From Pelobates cultripes (taxonomy: Eukaryota; Chordata; Amphibia; Anura; Pelobatidae): a stretch of DNA of 64,000 nt. Shown in pieces: positions 47,724 to 58,770 of this stretch (positions within the stretch are counted from its first letter, which is position 1; every line of letters starts with the position of its first letter). The translations under genes and the position numbers were made by a program. Under the pieces are notes generated by a model. The model was not told the DNA's origin. It made no database searches and saw nothing but the letters and a program-made list of their open reading frames with translations. The stretch spans positions 255,863,393 to 255,927,392 of the forward strand of contig OW240912.1 of the NCBI GenBank assembly GCA_933207985.1, in the 5' to 3' direction.

Positions 47724-49141
47724 ATGGAATACAATAGATATGTGTGTTTGTCCCCAATTTGGGGCTTCTTTCTACAGTTGTAAGTTTACCTTTATTTAGA
47801 TAGAGGATTTATATATATGATTATTTTGAGTTATTATGTTTATATAATTTTTCATTTTATGTTAGGATTTATGGTCTTGTATGATCTAAATCATAAAGAT
47901 ACAATGGAGATATAGCAATTGACTGTTCGAATATTGAAAATAAACTCACCAGGATGATATATAGAATCAGCATCATCCCAAATGTGGGATTGCACACTAA
48001 TTTTTTAAGTCATAATTCACAATCTTTTTTGTATTTAAAAGAATTGCACAAAGATATTAAACAAGTTTTGAAAGTTTTTTCCTCATAAGAAACATTAATG
48101 AGATGTGATATACTAAAGATCAACTGATGATAGTGATCGATTAACTGTGATGTCCTCCTTTCACTAATTATATAAAGTTGTATATGAAAAAAAAAAAAAA
48201 AAAAAATTATAATCATTTTTTTGATTTATATGAGGCACCTAAGCACTTTATAATAAGTCTTTTGACTTATAATATTTTGAGGTAATATTATAATTGGATA
48301 AATATAAGGATTAATGTTATTATTATTTATATTATTATTATTATTTAACAATATCACAATAGGAGGATGATGCTCTATATACATTAGTTGTGAATAATGG
48401 TCAATTGCAAATGTACATGCCTAATGATCTTTTCATTAGCAGAGTGGGGGTTTATTCTCCCTTAGTTCCAGGTGATCTTTAAACAACTCGATCACGTTTG
48501 GTTGCTATGGGGACGCCGTGTGTGGAACGCATGTGGAACGCGGAAGTAATTGTGACGTCACTTCCGGTTTCGGCGAAATGGGATTACCCGCGGTATTTGC
48601 CGAAAAAAAGCGCGAATTATAAAATTAAAGAATGGATAACAGCTGTCCCAGTGAAATTGTCCCTCCAACCAGGAACAGGAAGGATTTACACTCCCACTGA
48701 ATCCACCAATGGACTCTAGGGATTAGCCCTATTTAAGGACACAGGGAGGGGGGGTTTGTATAGGATATGTTTATTTATGTATTGTATATTGATACATGCT
48801 GATTGTTTTTAACTGTGGTCCCTGAGGAAGTTCTTATAGAACGAAACGCGTAGGACTATTTTACGCTATTTATATCCTATGCTCAATATGGTGACTACAC
48901 CTTTTATTTAAATAAACTAATTTTTTATTGCTGAACCCTGACCTGTGGATGTCTTTTTGGTGGAATAAGGATCCAGAGGTGACAAGCAATATCAGCTAAC
49001 CCCCCATCATTCTAGGGGAGGCACCCTAAGAGCGCTTTTATCATCTACATCTTGTGAGTGCAAAAGATTGTTGCGCATATAATATTGTATCTTTAACAAT
49101 ATCACACTATGTTTTGTTTTATATTCCTTCTGTAGATTTAC
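47724..49141 (+). repeat. inverted pseudo-LTR, missing its last ~150 bases
   Basis: Reverse complement of 41,222-42,639. It is separated from the 5' pseudo-LTR by only eight bases (47,716-47,723, gtggaata). The missing 151 bases are the sense 3'-terminal part, lost exactly at the target duplication. Carries a third hammerhead at 48,818-48,856, on the plus strand. Confidence 0.92.
48818..48856 (+). ncRNA. minimal hammerhead ribozyme in inverted pseudo-LTR
   Basis: Plus-strand copy of the same 39-base motif: GTCC (48,818-48,821), CTGAGGA (48,822-48,828), GAAA, ACGCGT, then TA and GGAC (48,853-48,856). It is antisense to the ORFs. Confidence 0.85.
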
Positions 49142-49155
49142 GCAATTGAATACTA
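49142..49155. repeat. target-site duplication, right
   Basis: gcaattgaatacta, identical to 41,061-41,074. Beyond it the interrupted Tc1-like sequence resumes. Confidence 0.85.
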
Positions 49156-50367
49156 GACTGTCAGCTTTAATCAAGGGGTTGAACAAAAAAAAATTATGAA
49201 ACGTTTAGGAATTGCAACCATTTTCATACACAGTCCCCTTATTTCAGGGTATCAAATGTAATTGGACAAATTAACACAATCAAAAATAAAATGTTAATTT
49301 CTAATACTTTGTCGAGAATCCTTTGCAGGCATGGACTGCTTAAAGTCTGGAACACACGGACATCACCAAATGCTGGGTTACCTCCTTTGTGATGCTGTGC
49401 CAAGCCATTACTGCAAATGTCTTCTGTTGTTGTTTGTTTGTGGGTCTTTCTGCCTCATATTTTGTCTTCAGCAAGTAAAACACATGCTCGATCAGGTTGA
49501 GATTAGGTGATTGACTCGGCAATTGAAGAATATGCTATTTTTTTGCCTTAAAAAAATCCTGGGTTGCTTTTGCAGTCTGTTTTGTGTCATTGTCCATCTG
49601 TAAAGTGGGGCACTGTCCAATCAACTTTGTTGAATTTGGCTGAGTCTGAGCAGACAATATATCCAGAATTCATCTGCCCGCTTCTGTCTTTTGTCATATC
49701 ATCAGTAAATACTAGTATCCCAGTGCCATTGGAAACCATGCATTCCCATGCAATTACACTGCCTCCACCATGTTTTACAGTATGTGATATGTGGTATGAT
49801 GTGGCATTAGACGATTCAAGCCATCTCCATACTTTTTTCTTCAAATCATTCTGGTCTTAGTTTTATTAATCCAAAGAATGCTGCTCCAGATATTGGTTGC
49901 CTTTTTTAGATTTTTTTTTTTTTTTTTTTTGGCAAAGTCTAATCTGCCCTTCCTATTCTTGAAGCTTATGAATGGTTTGCACCTTGTTGTGAACCCTCTT
50001 TATTTGCTCTCGTAAAGTCTTCTCTTTATAGAAAACTTGGACAATGATATGCCTACCTCGTGGAGAGTGTTCTTGTCACAACAAGTGACCCAAACATGCA
50101 GAATATAACCCAAATTAGAAAACGTATTACCGGACCTTAGAATGGCCAGGTCCAATGTAACTAGAATAGTCGAAGGATAGCCAAAGTCCAGGAAAACAAG
50201 AGATCAGGATAACAATAAGGAGTAGCTGAGTCAGGAAACCAGAAAACAGGATAAATGAGAAAACGAGCCGACTCAGGATACCAGAAAGCAAAATAGTCAA
50301 TATTATTATTATTATATTTATAGAGCGCCGTCAAATTCCGCAGCGCTTTACAATGTAATTGATACGT

Positions 50368-51192
50368 TTATGATTGATACACTTTTATGAAGAAGTGGGT
50401 TTTTCTGTAACGGCGCAAGTTGGGAGCACATAAGACCACTGAGAAGCGGATTACAGTAGTCAATGCGAGAAAGGACAGTGGAATGGACCAACACCTTAGT
50501 CGCATTAAGTAGGGGTGGATGCGCGCAATGTTTTTGAGATGGAAATTACAGGATTTGGCGATAGATTGAACATGAGGCTTGAAGGAGAGGTCAGAGTCAA
50601 AGAGAACACCTAGGCAGTGAGCATGGGTGGAGCTGATGGTAGCACCATTGACTTGGAGGGAGACAGACACAGGAGTAACAACACTTGAGGGAGGAAAGAC
50701 CAGAATTTCAGTTTTGGTCAAGTTTAGTTTAAGGAAATGGGCAGCCATCCAGTTAGAAACAGCAGAGAGGCAGTCAGAGACACTAGTCAAGAGGGACGGG
50801 GAGAGATCAGGGGAGGACAGGTAGATTTGCGTGTCATCTGCATAAAAATTATATTTGAAGCCAAAGGAGCTAATGAGTTTACCAAGGGAGGCAGTATATA
50901 TGGAGAACAGTAGGGGACCAAGGACTGAACCTTGGGGGACACCAACAGAGAGGAGTTGGGAAGAAGAAGCAGAGCCAGAGAAAGAAACACTGAAAGAGTG
51001 CTGGGAGAGGTAGGAGGAGCACCAGGAGTGAGCAATATCTTGTAGACCAATATTGCAGAGGACGAGAAGAAGATGTTGATGATCAACAGTGTCAAAAGCC
51101 GCAGACAGATCAAGGAGAATTAGGATAGAGTAGTGACCACGAGATTTTGCAGCGAGTATATCACTGGATACTTTGGTCAGTGCCGTTTCCAC
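50368..51192 (-). pseudogene. L2-type LINE reverse transcriptase fragment
   Basis: 274 residues open. Motif [14 protein letters not shown] (26-38), motif [14 protein letters not shown] (84-96), motif C YADD (117-120), then [15 protein letters not shown], as in L2/CR1/Rex1-group enzymes that copy LINE RNA at a nicked target. The N-terminal part of the RT and the rest of the ORF2 frame are missing or frameshifted, and no intact endonuclease is joined to it. So it is a dead fragment. Confidence 0.8.
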
Positions 51193-51367
51193 AGAGTGCT
51201 TGGCGCGGAAACCAGACTGAAGCGGGTCTAGCAGAGAGTTGGACTCGAGGCAGGGCGAAGAAGAGAGTTAAATGTGTGAAATAGTCATTTGGTTTCTCGG
51301 GAGAGTCTGGTTATGAGGGTATTGAAGTAATTAACTTTTGCAGAGGAAAGAGCCAAGCTGTATGAGC

Positions 51368-51769
51368 TCAGCATAAATTTATAGTGGAGAAAGTCAGATG
51401 CACAGTGAGACTTTCTCCAACAGCGTTCAGCAGTTCTGGAGCATTTTTGGAGGTATCGAGTGAGCTTGGTGTGCCAGGGTTGTTGTTGGGGGGCCTGCGG
51501 CGTTTAAATGTAGAAGGTGCCATGATGTCTAGTTGAGAGGAGAGGGTGGAATTGTAGAAGGAGGTTGCAGAACTAGGACAGGTGAGGTTTGAGATAAGTA
51601 AAAGGAGAGTTTGGAGATTAGTGGAGAAATGCTCTGGGTCAAGACATTGGAGGTTTCTGTGAGAGTGATGTTCAGACGGTGGTGTCAATTGGGTCTTAGG
51701 TATGACAATGTCAAAAGTCAGCAGATGGTGGTCAGAAAGAGGAAAAGGAATATTGGATATATAACACAA
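51368..51769 (-). pseudogene. LINE endonuclease tail fragment
   Basis: 133 open residues starting MCYISNIPFPLSDHHLLTFD. The SDHHLLTF block is the C-terminal histidine motif of APE-type LINE endonucleases. The rest resembles the linker before the RT. It is separated from the RT frame by stops and is a truncated remnant. Confidence 0.65.
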
Positions 51770-52477
51770 GCCAAGTCAAATACCAAAGCACACAGACAGA
51801 AATCAATATAGCACTACAGGGAACAGCCAGTGAACCACAATAGGGAACTGAACAAAAGCAAAAGGCGCTCTTTCATAATGGAGCGCCTTTTGCTTTAAAT
51901 CCATGCCCCCAAAATGTCAGGGAGCGTGGAATATTTAGAATTTTCGAGGCATGGAAATTTTCCATGGGCATCCAGGCCTTTTTTTGTTTTGCACTAGTGT
52001 GTTAATTTCTCAGAATGTACCAAACTGTTGTTTTGGCTATTCCTAATGTTCCTGCTATCTCTCTGATGGATGTTTTTTGTTTGTTTTTTAAGCTGAAGGA
52101 TGGCCTGTTTCCCTTGCATTGAGAGTTCATTTGACTGCATGTTGTGGGTTCACAGCAAGAGCTTCTAAAAGTAAATGCCACACCTGGAGTCAACTACAGA
52201 CCTTTAACCTACCTAATCGATAAAGAACTAATAAAGGGATAGCCCACACCTATTGTAATTAAGCTGTCCAATTAATTTTGGTCCTCTGATACAGAGGGGG
52301 CTACACATATTCAAGAGTTGTAATTCCTAAACCTTCAATTTGGATGTGTATACCCTCAAGCTGAGAGACTGTACTTTAAGCCTATATTCATTTTTTTAAC
52401 TGTCACTTGAATTTATTTTGGTAACTTCTGAAATAACAAACCTTGTGCCAGTGTCCAAATATTTACTGACCCAACTG

Positions 52478-53141
52478 TATATTTGGTCTCCAATCAGTTT
52501 ATATTTGTTAAATAGTCTAGAATCTACTGAATTCCACCATTTATTGCATAAAAGTCTATTTGAAGCCAGTGACAATGCTTTTGTTATTATATGTGACAGC
52601 CCACATATTGTATTGTTTTCTCTTTATCGCCTGCTGAGTGAACAAAATAAAGAATTTTTTTTAAAAGTCTTTTTGAAAAAAATCCACTAAATTGCATGTA
52701 AAACGATGAATAGATTGATAAATCTGTTGTGTCACCAAAAAATGGCATATATTCTGAAATGAAGGTGAGGGCACAAAAAAAAACCCAACAAAAACACAAA
52801 AAAAGCAGATTTTACAAGCAAAGAAAGGTGCAAAACTGTCTGAAACACTATAATAAATATTGATCATTGTTTCTATTCTCCTCCTTGCTTAGTAACTGGC
52901 TTGTGATGTAATTTGCTAAATCTTTCATGTAAAGTTAAAAGGAAACATAACGTCACATGAAAAAAGGGTTCACACAAGTCATAGATGATTTTCAATGTTT
53001 TATTCAACGGTGTAAGTAATGGAAAAGTTTCAGTTCCCATTTAAAACCAAAGTTTAAAAGGACAGTCACACATTTTAAAATTGCTTTCCCTGTAATGAAA
53101 ATATACAGATAAAATCAGTTAGGGGAGATTTTTGAGAGAGA
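52478..53141. other. AT-rich intergenic DNA
   Basis: Nothing recognised beyond short A and T tracts. Confidence 0.5.
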
Positions 53142-53314
53142 TTAAAGGACCACTATAGTGCCAAGAAAACATACTCATTTTCTTGGCACTATAGTGCACT
53201 GAGTTTCTCTGAAACTGCTATGTTTATAAAAAAAATGGGTTAACCCTAGCTGGACCAGGCACCCAGACCACTTCATTAAGCTGAAGTGGTCTGGGTGCCT
53301 AGAGTAGTCCTTTA
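53142..53314. mobile_element. MITE, family A, internally deleted
   Basis: TTAA at 53,142, terminus aggaccactatagtgcc. The right end ccacttcattaagctgaagtgg ... gagtagtcctTTA is at 53,314. It keeps gtttctctgaaactgc from the interior but lacks the GC-rich centre. At about 170 bases it is a deletion derivative. Confidence 0.65.
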
Positions 53315-55123
53315 CCCAAAAGGCTGGACATCAGTGCAGTTAAGCCTCTAGTTATGGATGGAGTTGGTAATTTAGAATAAATATTTGATGAGTATGTATG
53401 GAGAAAATCTCTCTCACACAAAGACACACACACAGTTTCACACAAGCACACAATAGTAGGTATCCGCTTATAAATGTATAAACATGAATAAATGAGACTC
53501 TAGTCGTTAAACATGGATTTGTTGTGATTTGCCAACGGGTCAAGTTGAAAAAAATATTGCAATGTAGAAACTCACTAGAACTCACCATTAAAAAATAGAC
53601 CGAGTTCAGTGTTACAAATATCTATATTTTACAATATGCATATGAGATTCAAGCTGTCCACTTTAATGATTTATAAAAAGCCTGCAGTGTGTCACTTATT
53701 TAAGAGTGTGAGGAATTATTGCACTGTCCAAATTGTACCTGTCACACACACCACTTTCCAATCAAGTTCTGTATTAAAAGTTATGTGTATGCAATATTGG
53801 GCAAATGTATTTATGGCACCCCCATAAAAAGAAGCATACTTGGAAAAACTGAATGACTATTGGTTGGTTATCAGTGGACTGAACTTTTTTTAAAATTTAA
53901 ATTTATTTATTTTTTAACTTCCGTTGAATCTATTTAGAGGTCAACAATTGCATTTATAGAACAACAGTATAGAGGCGAAAAGGAATAATCTGCAATTTAG
54001 TAAAATTGTAAATCATGTTCAGATTGTGCCATCTTATCATCTGATTTTGACAACATCAAGCTGAATTCACATTGCAAGCCGCCTTCTGTTGCTTCAATTA
54101 TTAACTCAGGGGGTTCAACATAAAAATGTCTCTATGTAAATAGGGATACAATTCAAGAGAAATTAGGGCCATAGTCTAATTTCAATTTTTTTCTTTGTTT
54201 TCCTTTGTGTTTTTTTTAATCAAAGACAACTAAAAAAAAGTACTACTTTACTCTAAATATATAGTTTGAAAAAAATAATAATTATTGTTCTTCTTTAACT
54301 CACAGCATTTGACAGGTGCCCTCTTCTAGTCACTAATTAGATTCTTGTGGCAAGCAGCTCAGCTGTCATGAGATTCCAGAGGCCTTTGAGCCATGTTCCA
54401 AAAGGGGTGACATGTCATGCTTGCAGTGCCGTTAACTTTCATATATATTTAATATCACACATGTGCAAAATCGCCTAAAGCATCTTCAGTTATTATTTAA
54501 TGAACCAGAGCAGAGTGTCAGCATGCATTAATAGCTGGGACTAGGGGTACACATTGCCAGAATCTGAATTATCAAGATTCTCTCTATAATGCGTGTTCAC
54601 TACCTCTACCCAGGTCTTAAAATACATTTCCACACTACTTACTGCACAAGCTTGATGTAAAGTAATGAGGTAGTCGTTTTGTGAATATGCAGTCAGAAAT
54701 CATGGTTTATAATGCTAGGTGGAAGGATGCACGTTCACCCTAAACCCTGCACTCCAGCATGAGTGTCACTATTGATTAACTCTCGCCCTGACATCTTTGG
54801 ATGGCTGAGAGTGTTACCCGTTGACTGCCCAGCAGCCAGAGATATCAATACGGCTTTACAACAGATGGTGTGTTAGCTGTTAGTAATACCTACCTACATA
54901 TTAACATAGAGACAGGAAGTGTGTCCAGGATGCGAGGCAGTGAACAGCAGAGATTGTTATGGTGCCTGGTGCACCATTTTCCTGCTTCCCAACACAAAAT
55001 ATCATGGATAGCATGTCGCCACTATCTCCTTCACTAATAAAGGTGGGGAGAATGGGGGAAAGGGGCAGGGATAATATAATTACTAAGTATGTATGTGTCA
55101 ATATTTGTGTGTAAAAGGTATTT
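53315..55123. other. AT-rich intergenic DNA
   Basis: No gene or clear repeat recognised. Confidence 0.5.
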
Positions 55124-55292
55124 TCACTAAAGTGAGAATTGGGAATTCAAAGTGTCAATTTTAGCGCAAAATATCCAAACAGGAACCATAGTTGACTTGG
55201 AACATTTGCCAAATTCATTTAAATTTGAAATTAGAGAGTTGAAATGAATTAAAACTCTGGCTTAATTCTCCTTACAATGGTCACTTTAGTGA
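55124..55292. repeat. decayed small TIR element
   Basis: Starts tcactaaagtgagaattggg and ends atggtcactttagtgatatc, the same terminal idea as 56,237-56,392. Confidence 0.45.
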
Positions 55293-55329
55293 TATCCCTT
55301 CATGTCTGTATGCATATTTTATATCTAAG

Positions 55330-55445
55330 CATGTGAGCGTGTGCATATTTATAAATGTCTATGTCAATGTGTGTTTATGTATGAGTCCTAGTGTGTGTCT
55401 GTATATATATGTGTGTGTTGTAGAGTGTGTTTCTTTGTGTGTACT
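55330..55445 (+). repeat. GT-rich simple repeat
   Basis: Irregular tgtgtgtttatgtatg units. The 76-residue frame across it is low-complexity. Confidence 0.7.
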
Positions 55446-56236
55446 TATGTATAAAATCACAAATACCAAACCGGTTATGTGTCATTCCCTTACTATTTCA
55501 TGCTCTGCAGGTACTGAATTTGACACATTTATAAATCCATTTATACGCAGAACAATTTATTGAATTTCCTTAGCCCGGTATCTCATCTTATCTGAGAAAT
55601 GCAGTTAAAACCCCATCAAAGTACATTAAACTAGGAACATTGGATGTCAGCCAGAGCAGTGTTAATATACCCATATACTGCCAATCCATTCACATTACTA
55701 TGATGTCTACTAGCTCTACTGACAAAACCTCTCACACTGCATGAGAAAAGTGGACTTATTAAGACTCTACAAATAACGAGATACTAATTAATCAACTGCA
55801 CCTCAACCTGGGGGAAAAGCCTTTCAATATATCTGCTTTTCATGCATGGCTACAAATTATAACTGAGTTCTAGCAAAGCGGCAGTCGATTTCCTACCATT
55901 TTATTTTTTCATATGTTAGATGTTATATTTCTTTTAATCTCTGTTTTAGCAGTGTTTGTACCTGAGAAGGTTCAAAATGAGTTAATTCTAGGGTACTCTA
56001 AATTATTAACTCTTCAATAGGCCAGCTTTCTGCAGTTTTAAAGTGTCCAAAATCTCTTCTTTTTCGTATAAAAAAAAATCAATGAATTACTACAATAAAC
56101 ATTTGAAGCAAAAAAACATATAAGACATAAGATTAGTAGTTATCTTTGTAACTGCAGTTTATTATTTATACTCTTTGGGCCACACATAAAATAGAGGAAA
56201 ATCATAATCTATCACTCATGATAAAATCATATACAG
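55446..56236. other. AT-rich intergenic DNA
   Basis: Nothing recognised. Confidence 0.5.
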
Positions 56237-56392
56237 GGTTACTGAATAAAGTGATAATTGAAAGTGAATTTCAATTTAAAGCCTAAAATGACAACTTGGA
56301 AATATCCTATATGTCAGCTATGTTTTAGTTCAGCTACTTTGCCCTTACGTTTGAAATTCACCTTGAATTCTCACTGTAGTGAATAACCCTGT
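56237..56392. mobile_element. small TIR element (about 155 bp)
   Basis: Left gggttactgaataaagtga then ttgaaagtgaatttcaa; right ttgaaattcaccttgaattc then cactgtagtgaataaccc. These are inverted repeats of about 40 bases. Fragments of the family also lie at 3,086 and 55,124. Confidence 0.65.
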
Positions 56393-57882
56393 TTGTGATT
56401 AAATCATTGCTAATCTCCCAGTTATACCGTTAGAATTTAGAATTCTTTACAATATAGATTTTTTAGTGCTGTTGTAATATTGTTTTTATCTTTGCAATAT
56501 AACAATATAGCTAGAGCAGTACATGAGAATATTATGTATGTATCCATTCATTCATCATTTTAGAAATTATGACTGCATTAATAGTTTGACAAGGAGTTCA
56601 AGTCCTAATGGGTGATGGATGAGCAACAAATGCACTTGCAGTCAGACTGCCCTTCTCAGAAGAATGGTCCGCAAGGGTTAATAAGGGATTACATGCTGTA
56701 ACTGTTGCAGAGACATGAATGATTATTTTCCCATAAGGTCATAGAGTGTCAGCTGAGCACAGCAGGTCAGTGTTCACCTGCTGAGAACAGCAAGTGGCTC
56801 ATCTGCAAGCCTGAAGTTTTCACAAAATCCTTCCTCCTTCCCATGTGACAGGCATTGGCAGTCCAGCCAAAAATCCTTCACTTCTCCTCTTCTTCAGTAT
56901 TAACATTCAAGATGTCAGCCCTACAGAGAAAGGGGTTTCCAACTGAGCATGTGAGCAGTGTATGAGTTCAGGAGCTCCTCCAACAGATTATTCCCAATGT
57001 CATGAGAAATTGATCCACTTGAAATAGAAATGACAGCTTAATTTGCTTAAAGTAGAAAAGCTGTTAAGACCAACCCATTATTTTTAAAAATATGCTGTTT
57101 GTTTTTTTTTCTTCTCATTCATTCCTTTGCCATGCCCTGCACATTACCACTATGAATAACACCGAAATGAATTGATTGAATGCTGATAATATTACAATAA
57201 CACTTAAATAATATGCAGTGCACAGTTTCTTAGTCTTAAACTAAATCCATTGTTTTAATGAGAGGCTGACGTTATCTTCTCCTTCATTTCATTTGCCTCT
57301 CAACATACATAAGTACTGTGTGCTATTAGTACTGCTGATTAAGTATTGAATAGGGAACAGAGTGAAGAAACATTCCTAAGTTAACCCTTGTGACAGATTA
57401 TCAATAGTATTCCTAATGGAACCAAACAAGTTTGACTGTAAAATTATATAGCCAATACTTTTTTTTTTTTTAAATATGTGCTGTGCTCTTAGAATTCTAC
57501 AGCCAATAGAATATCAACATTTGTCACCCACTTGATTTGTATATGGACGTTTCACCGCAGTCATGACTTTGCATGTTAGATTACTAAGAGGTTTTACAAG
57601 GAGCATTTTTGTACAGTCTTTATATATTCCATAGTCAAACATCAAGTAGACATGGCAAAAAACAATTGTACATAGATAGATGAGTAGTGAACAATATCAA
57701 TAAAAGGATAACTCATCTAACTATGGGTTCGAGTTATAGTATACCAAACACTGACTGCAACAATTCATCAAAAACAGACATCATATACCATAGATTTGTA
57801 ATAATTGCACAGCTTCAAAAGATTAAGAAAAGAAAAAGGGATATGCAACATAAAGATGTGTCATAGAATGTTAGGATAGACA
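56393..57882. other. AT-rich intergenic DNA
   Basis: No gene recognised. Poly(T) near 57,462-57,471. Confidence 0.5.
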
Positions 57883-58407
57883 GTTACATAGTTACATAGT
57901 TACATAGCTGAAAAGAGACTTGCGTCCATCAAGTTCAGCCTTCCTCACAAATGTTGCTGTTGATCCAAAAGAAAGCAAAAAACCTGGTCTGAAGCGCTTC
58001 CAATTTTGCCACAAACTAGGAAAAAATTCCTTCTTGACCCCAAAATAGCAGTCAGATGTCTCCTTGGATCAAGCAGCTATTACCCCACTGATTAGAAATT
58101 ATATCACTGTATGTTATGTTTTTGTAAGTATTTATCCAATTTCAGTTTAAACATCTGTATGGACTCTGACAAAACCACCTCTTCAGGCAGAGAATTCCAT
58201 ATCCTTATTGTTCTTACTGTAAAAAAAACTTTTTTTTGCCTTAGATGAAATCTCATTTCTTCCAGCCTAAATGTGTGACCTCGTGTCCTATGTATAGCCC
58301 TGTTTATGAATAGATTTCCAGATAAAAGGTTTGTACTGGCCCAGAATATATTTGTATAAAGTTATCATATCCCCTCTCAGGCGCCGTTTTTCCAAACTAA
58401 ACAGATT

Positions 58408-58770
58408 TCATTTTTTTAACCTTTCTTCATAACTAAAATGCTCCATTCCTTTTATCAATTTTGTAGCTCGTCTCTGGACCCTCTCCAGTGCCATGATATC
58501 CTTCTTTAGAACAGGCGCCCAAAATTGCACAGCATATTCAAGGTGTGGTCTTACCAGCAATTTATAAAGAGGCAAAATTATATTTTCATCCTGAGAATTT
58601 ATGCCCCTATTTATACATGACAAAATCTTACTGGCCTTAGCAACTGCAGATTGACACTGCATATTGCTGCCTAATTTGTTGTCTATAACAATTCCCAAAT
58701 CCTTCTCGTGTGTGGTTATCCCTAATTCACTACCATTTAGTGTGTAAGTTGCTTGTGCATAACTTTGCAT
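58408..58770 (-). pseudogene. CR1-type LINE, C-terminal part of ORF2
   Basis: 120 open residues continuing the RT frame after a frameshift: TTHEKDLGIVIDNKLG, LVRPHLEYAVQFW and VQRRATKLIKGME, the usual thumb and C-terminal blocks of CR1-group proteins. Stops break the frame before the 3' UTR. Confidence 0.8.

Larger units (their letters stand above)
41071..49141 (-). mobile_element. full-length Penelope-like retroelement
   Basis: In sense (minus-strand) order: an inverted, truncated pseudo-LTR (47,724-49,141); a complete pseudo-LTR (47,715 down to 46,149); a short leader; ORF1; ORF2 overlapping by 43 bases; and a complete 3' pseudo-LTR (42,639 down to 41,071). Perfect target duplications of 12-14 bases flank the whole. 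Direct pseudo-LTRs with an extra inverted piece are the hallmark of Penelope-like elements, which use a reverse transcriptase related to telomerase and, in this group, a GIY-YIG endonuclease. Both ORFs are open, and by eye the pseudo-LTRs differ at only about seven bases plus homopolymers. The insertion is therefore probably young and possibly still competent. Confidence 0.93.
50299..51770 (-). mobile_element. L2-type LINE, 5' truncated
   Basis: Minus strand. The 3' end is a short hairpin (aaagcgctgcgg ... ggcgctct) followed by a TTATTATT-type (AATAAT in sense) tail, the form seen in L2-clade LINEs and repeated at 26,316 and 37,963. Upstream are a reverse transcriptase frame and the end of an endonuclease frame. 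The 5' end is lost near 51,770. Confidence 0.75.
50074..51966. mobile_element. non-autonomous element interrupting the Tc1-like transposon
   Basis: The Tc1-like sequence stops after gagagtgttctt and resumes near catccaggcctttt. Between them lie gtcacaacaagtgacccaaa, ttaccggaccttagaatggc and agccaaagtccagg on the left, and acaagccaagtcaaatacca up to a hairpin (aaaaggcgctc ... gagcgcctttt) on the right. An L2-type LINE sits between the two halves. A similar sequence, without the LINE, is at 1,681-1,940. Exact ends and any target duplication were not found. Confidence 0.5.
49340..52140 (-). pseudogene. Tc1-like transposase, broken and split
   Basis: Cut-and-paste transposase remains of the 40,967-52,477 element. 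The N-terminal part (start near 52,140) has a helix-turn-helix, SIREIAGTLGIAKTTVWYIL, reached after a frameshift. The C-terminal part lies at about 49,340-50,073. It contains REQIKRVHNK-like text, then KHGGGSVIAWECMVSNGTG within 49,587-49,844 and MPSQSPNLNLIEHVFYLLKT at the start of the frame 49,340-49,522. The reading is interrupted by stops, an A/T tract near 49,909-49,931 and the insertion at 50,074-51,966. Full-length relatives have about 340 residues. The central region before the insertion is partly missing. It cannot make an active enzyme. Confidence 0.85.
40967..52477 (-). mobile_element. Tc1-like transposon split by two later insertions
   Basis: Terminal inverted repeats are at 40,967 (cagctaggtccagaaatatt) and, inverted, ending at 52,477 (aatatttactgacccaactg). 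Both share aatatttggacactg, and TA flanks both (40,965-40,966 and 52,478-52,479). Removing the Penelope-like insertion and the insertion at 50,074-51,966 leaves about 1.6 kb, the usual Tc1 size. The transposase remains lie on the minus strand. The order of insertion is therefore Tc1-like first, the others later. Confidence 0.85.

Noticed and set aside
48122..48150. ctgatgatagtgatc in the inverted pseudo-LTR as a second hammerhead
   Set aside because: No GAAA follows and no stem II or stem III can be drawn.
50368..51192. The 274-residue reverse transcriptase as an active LINE
   Set aside because: The upstream endonuclease and N-terminal RT are missing or out of frame and the 5' end is truncated.
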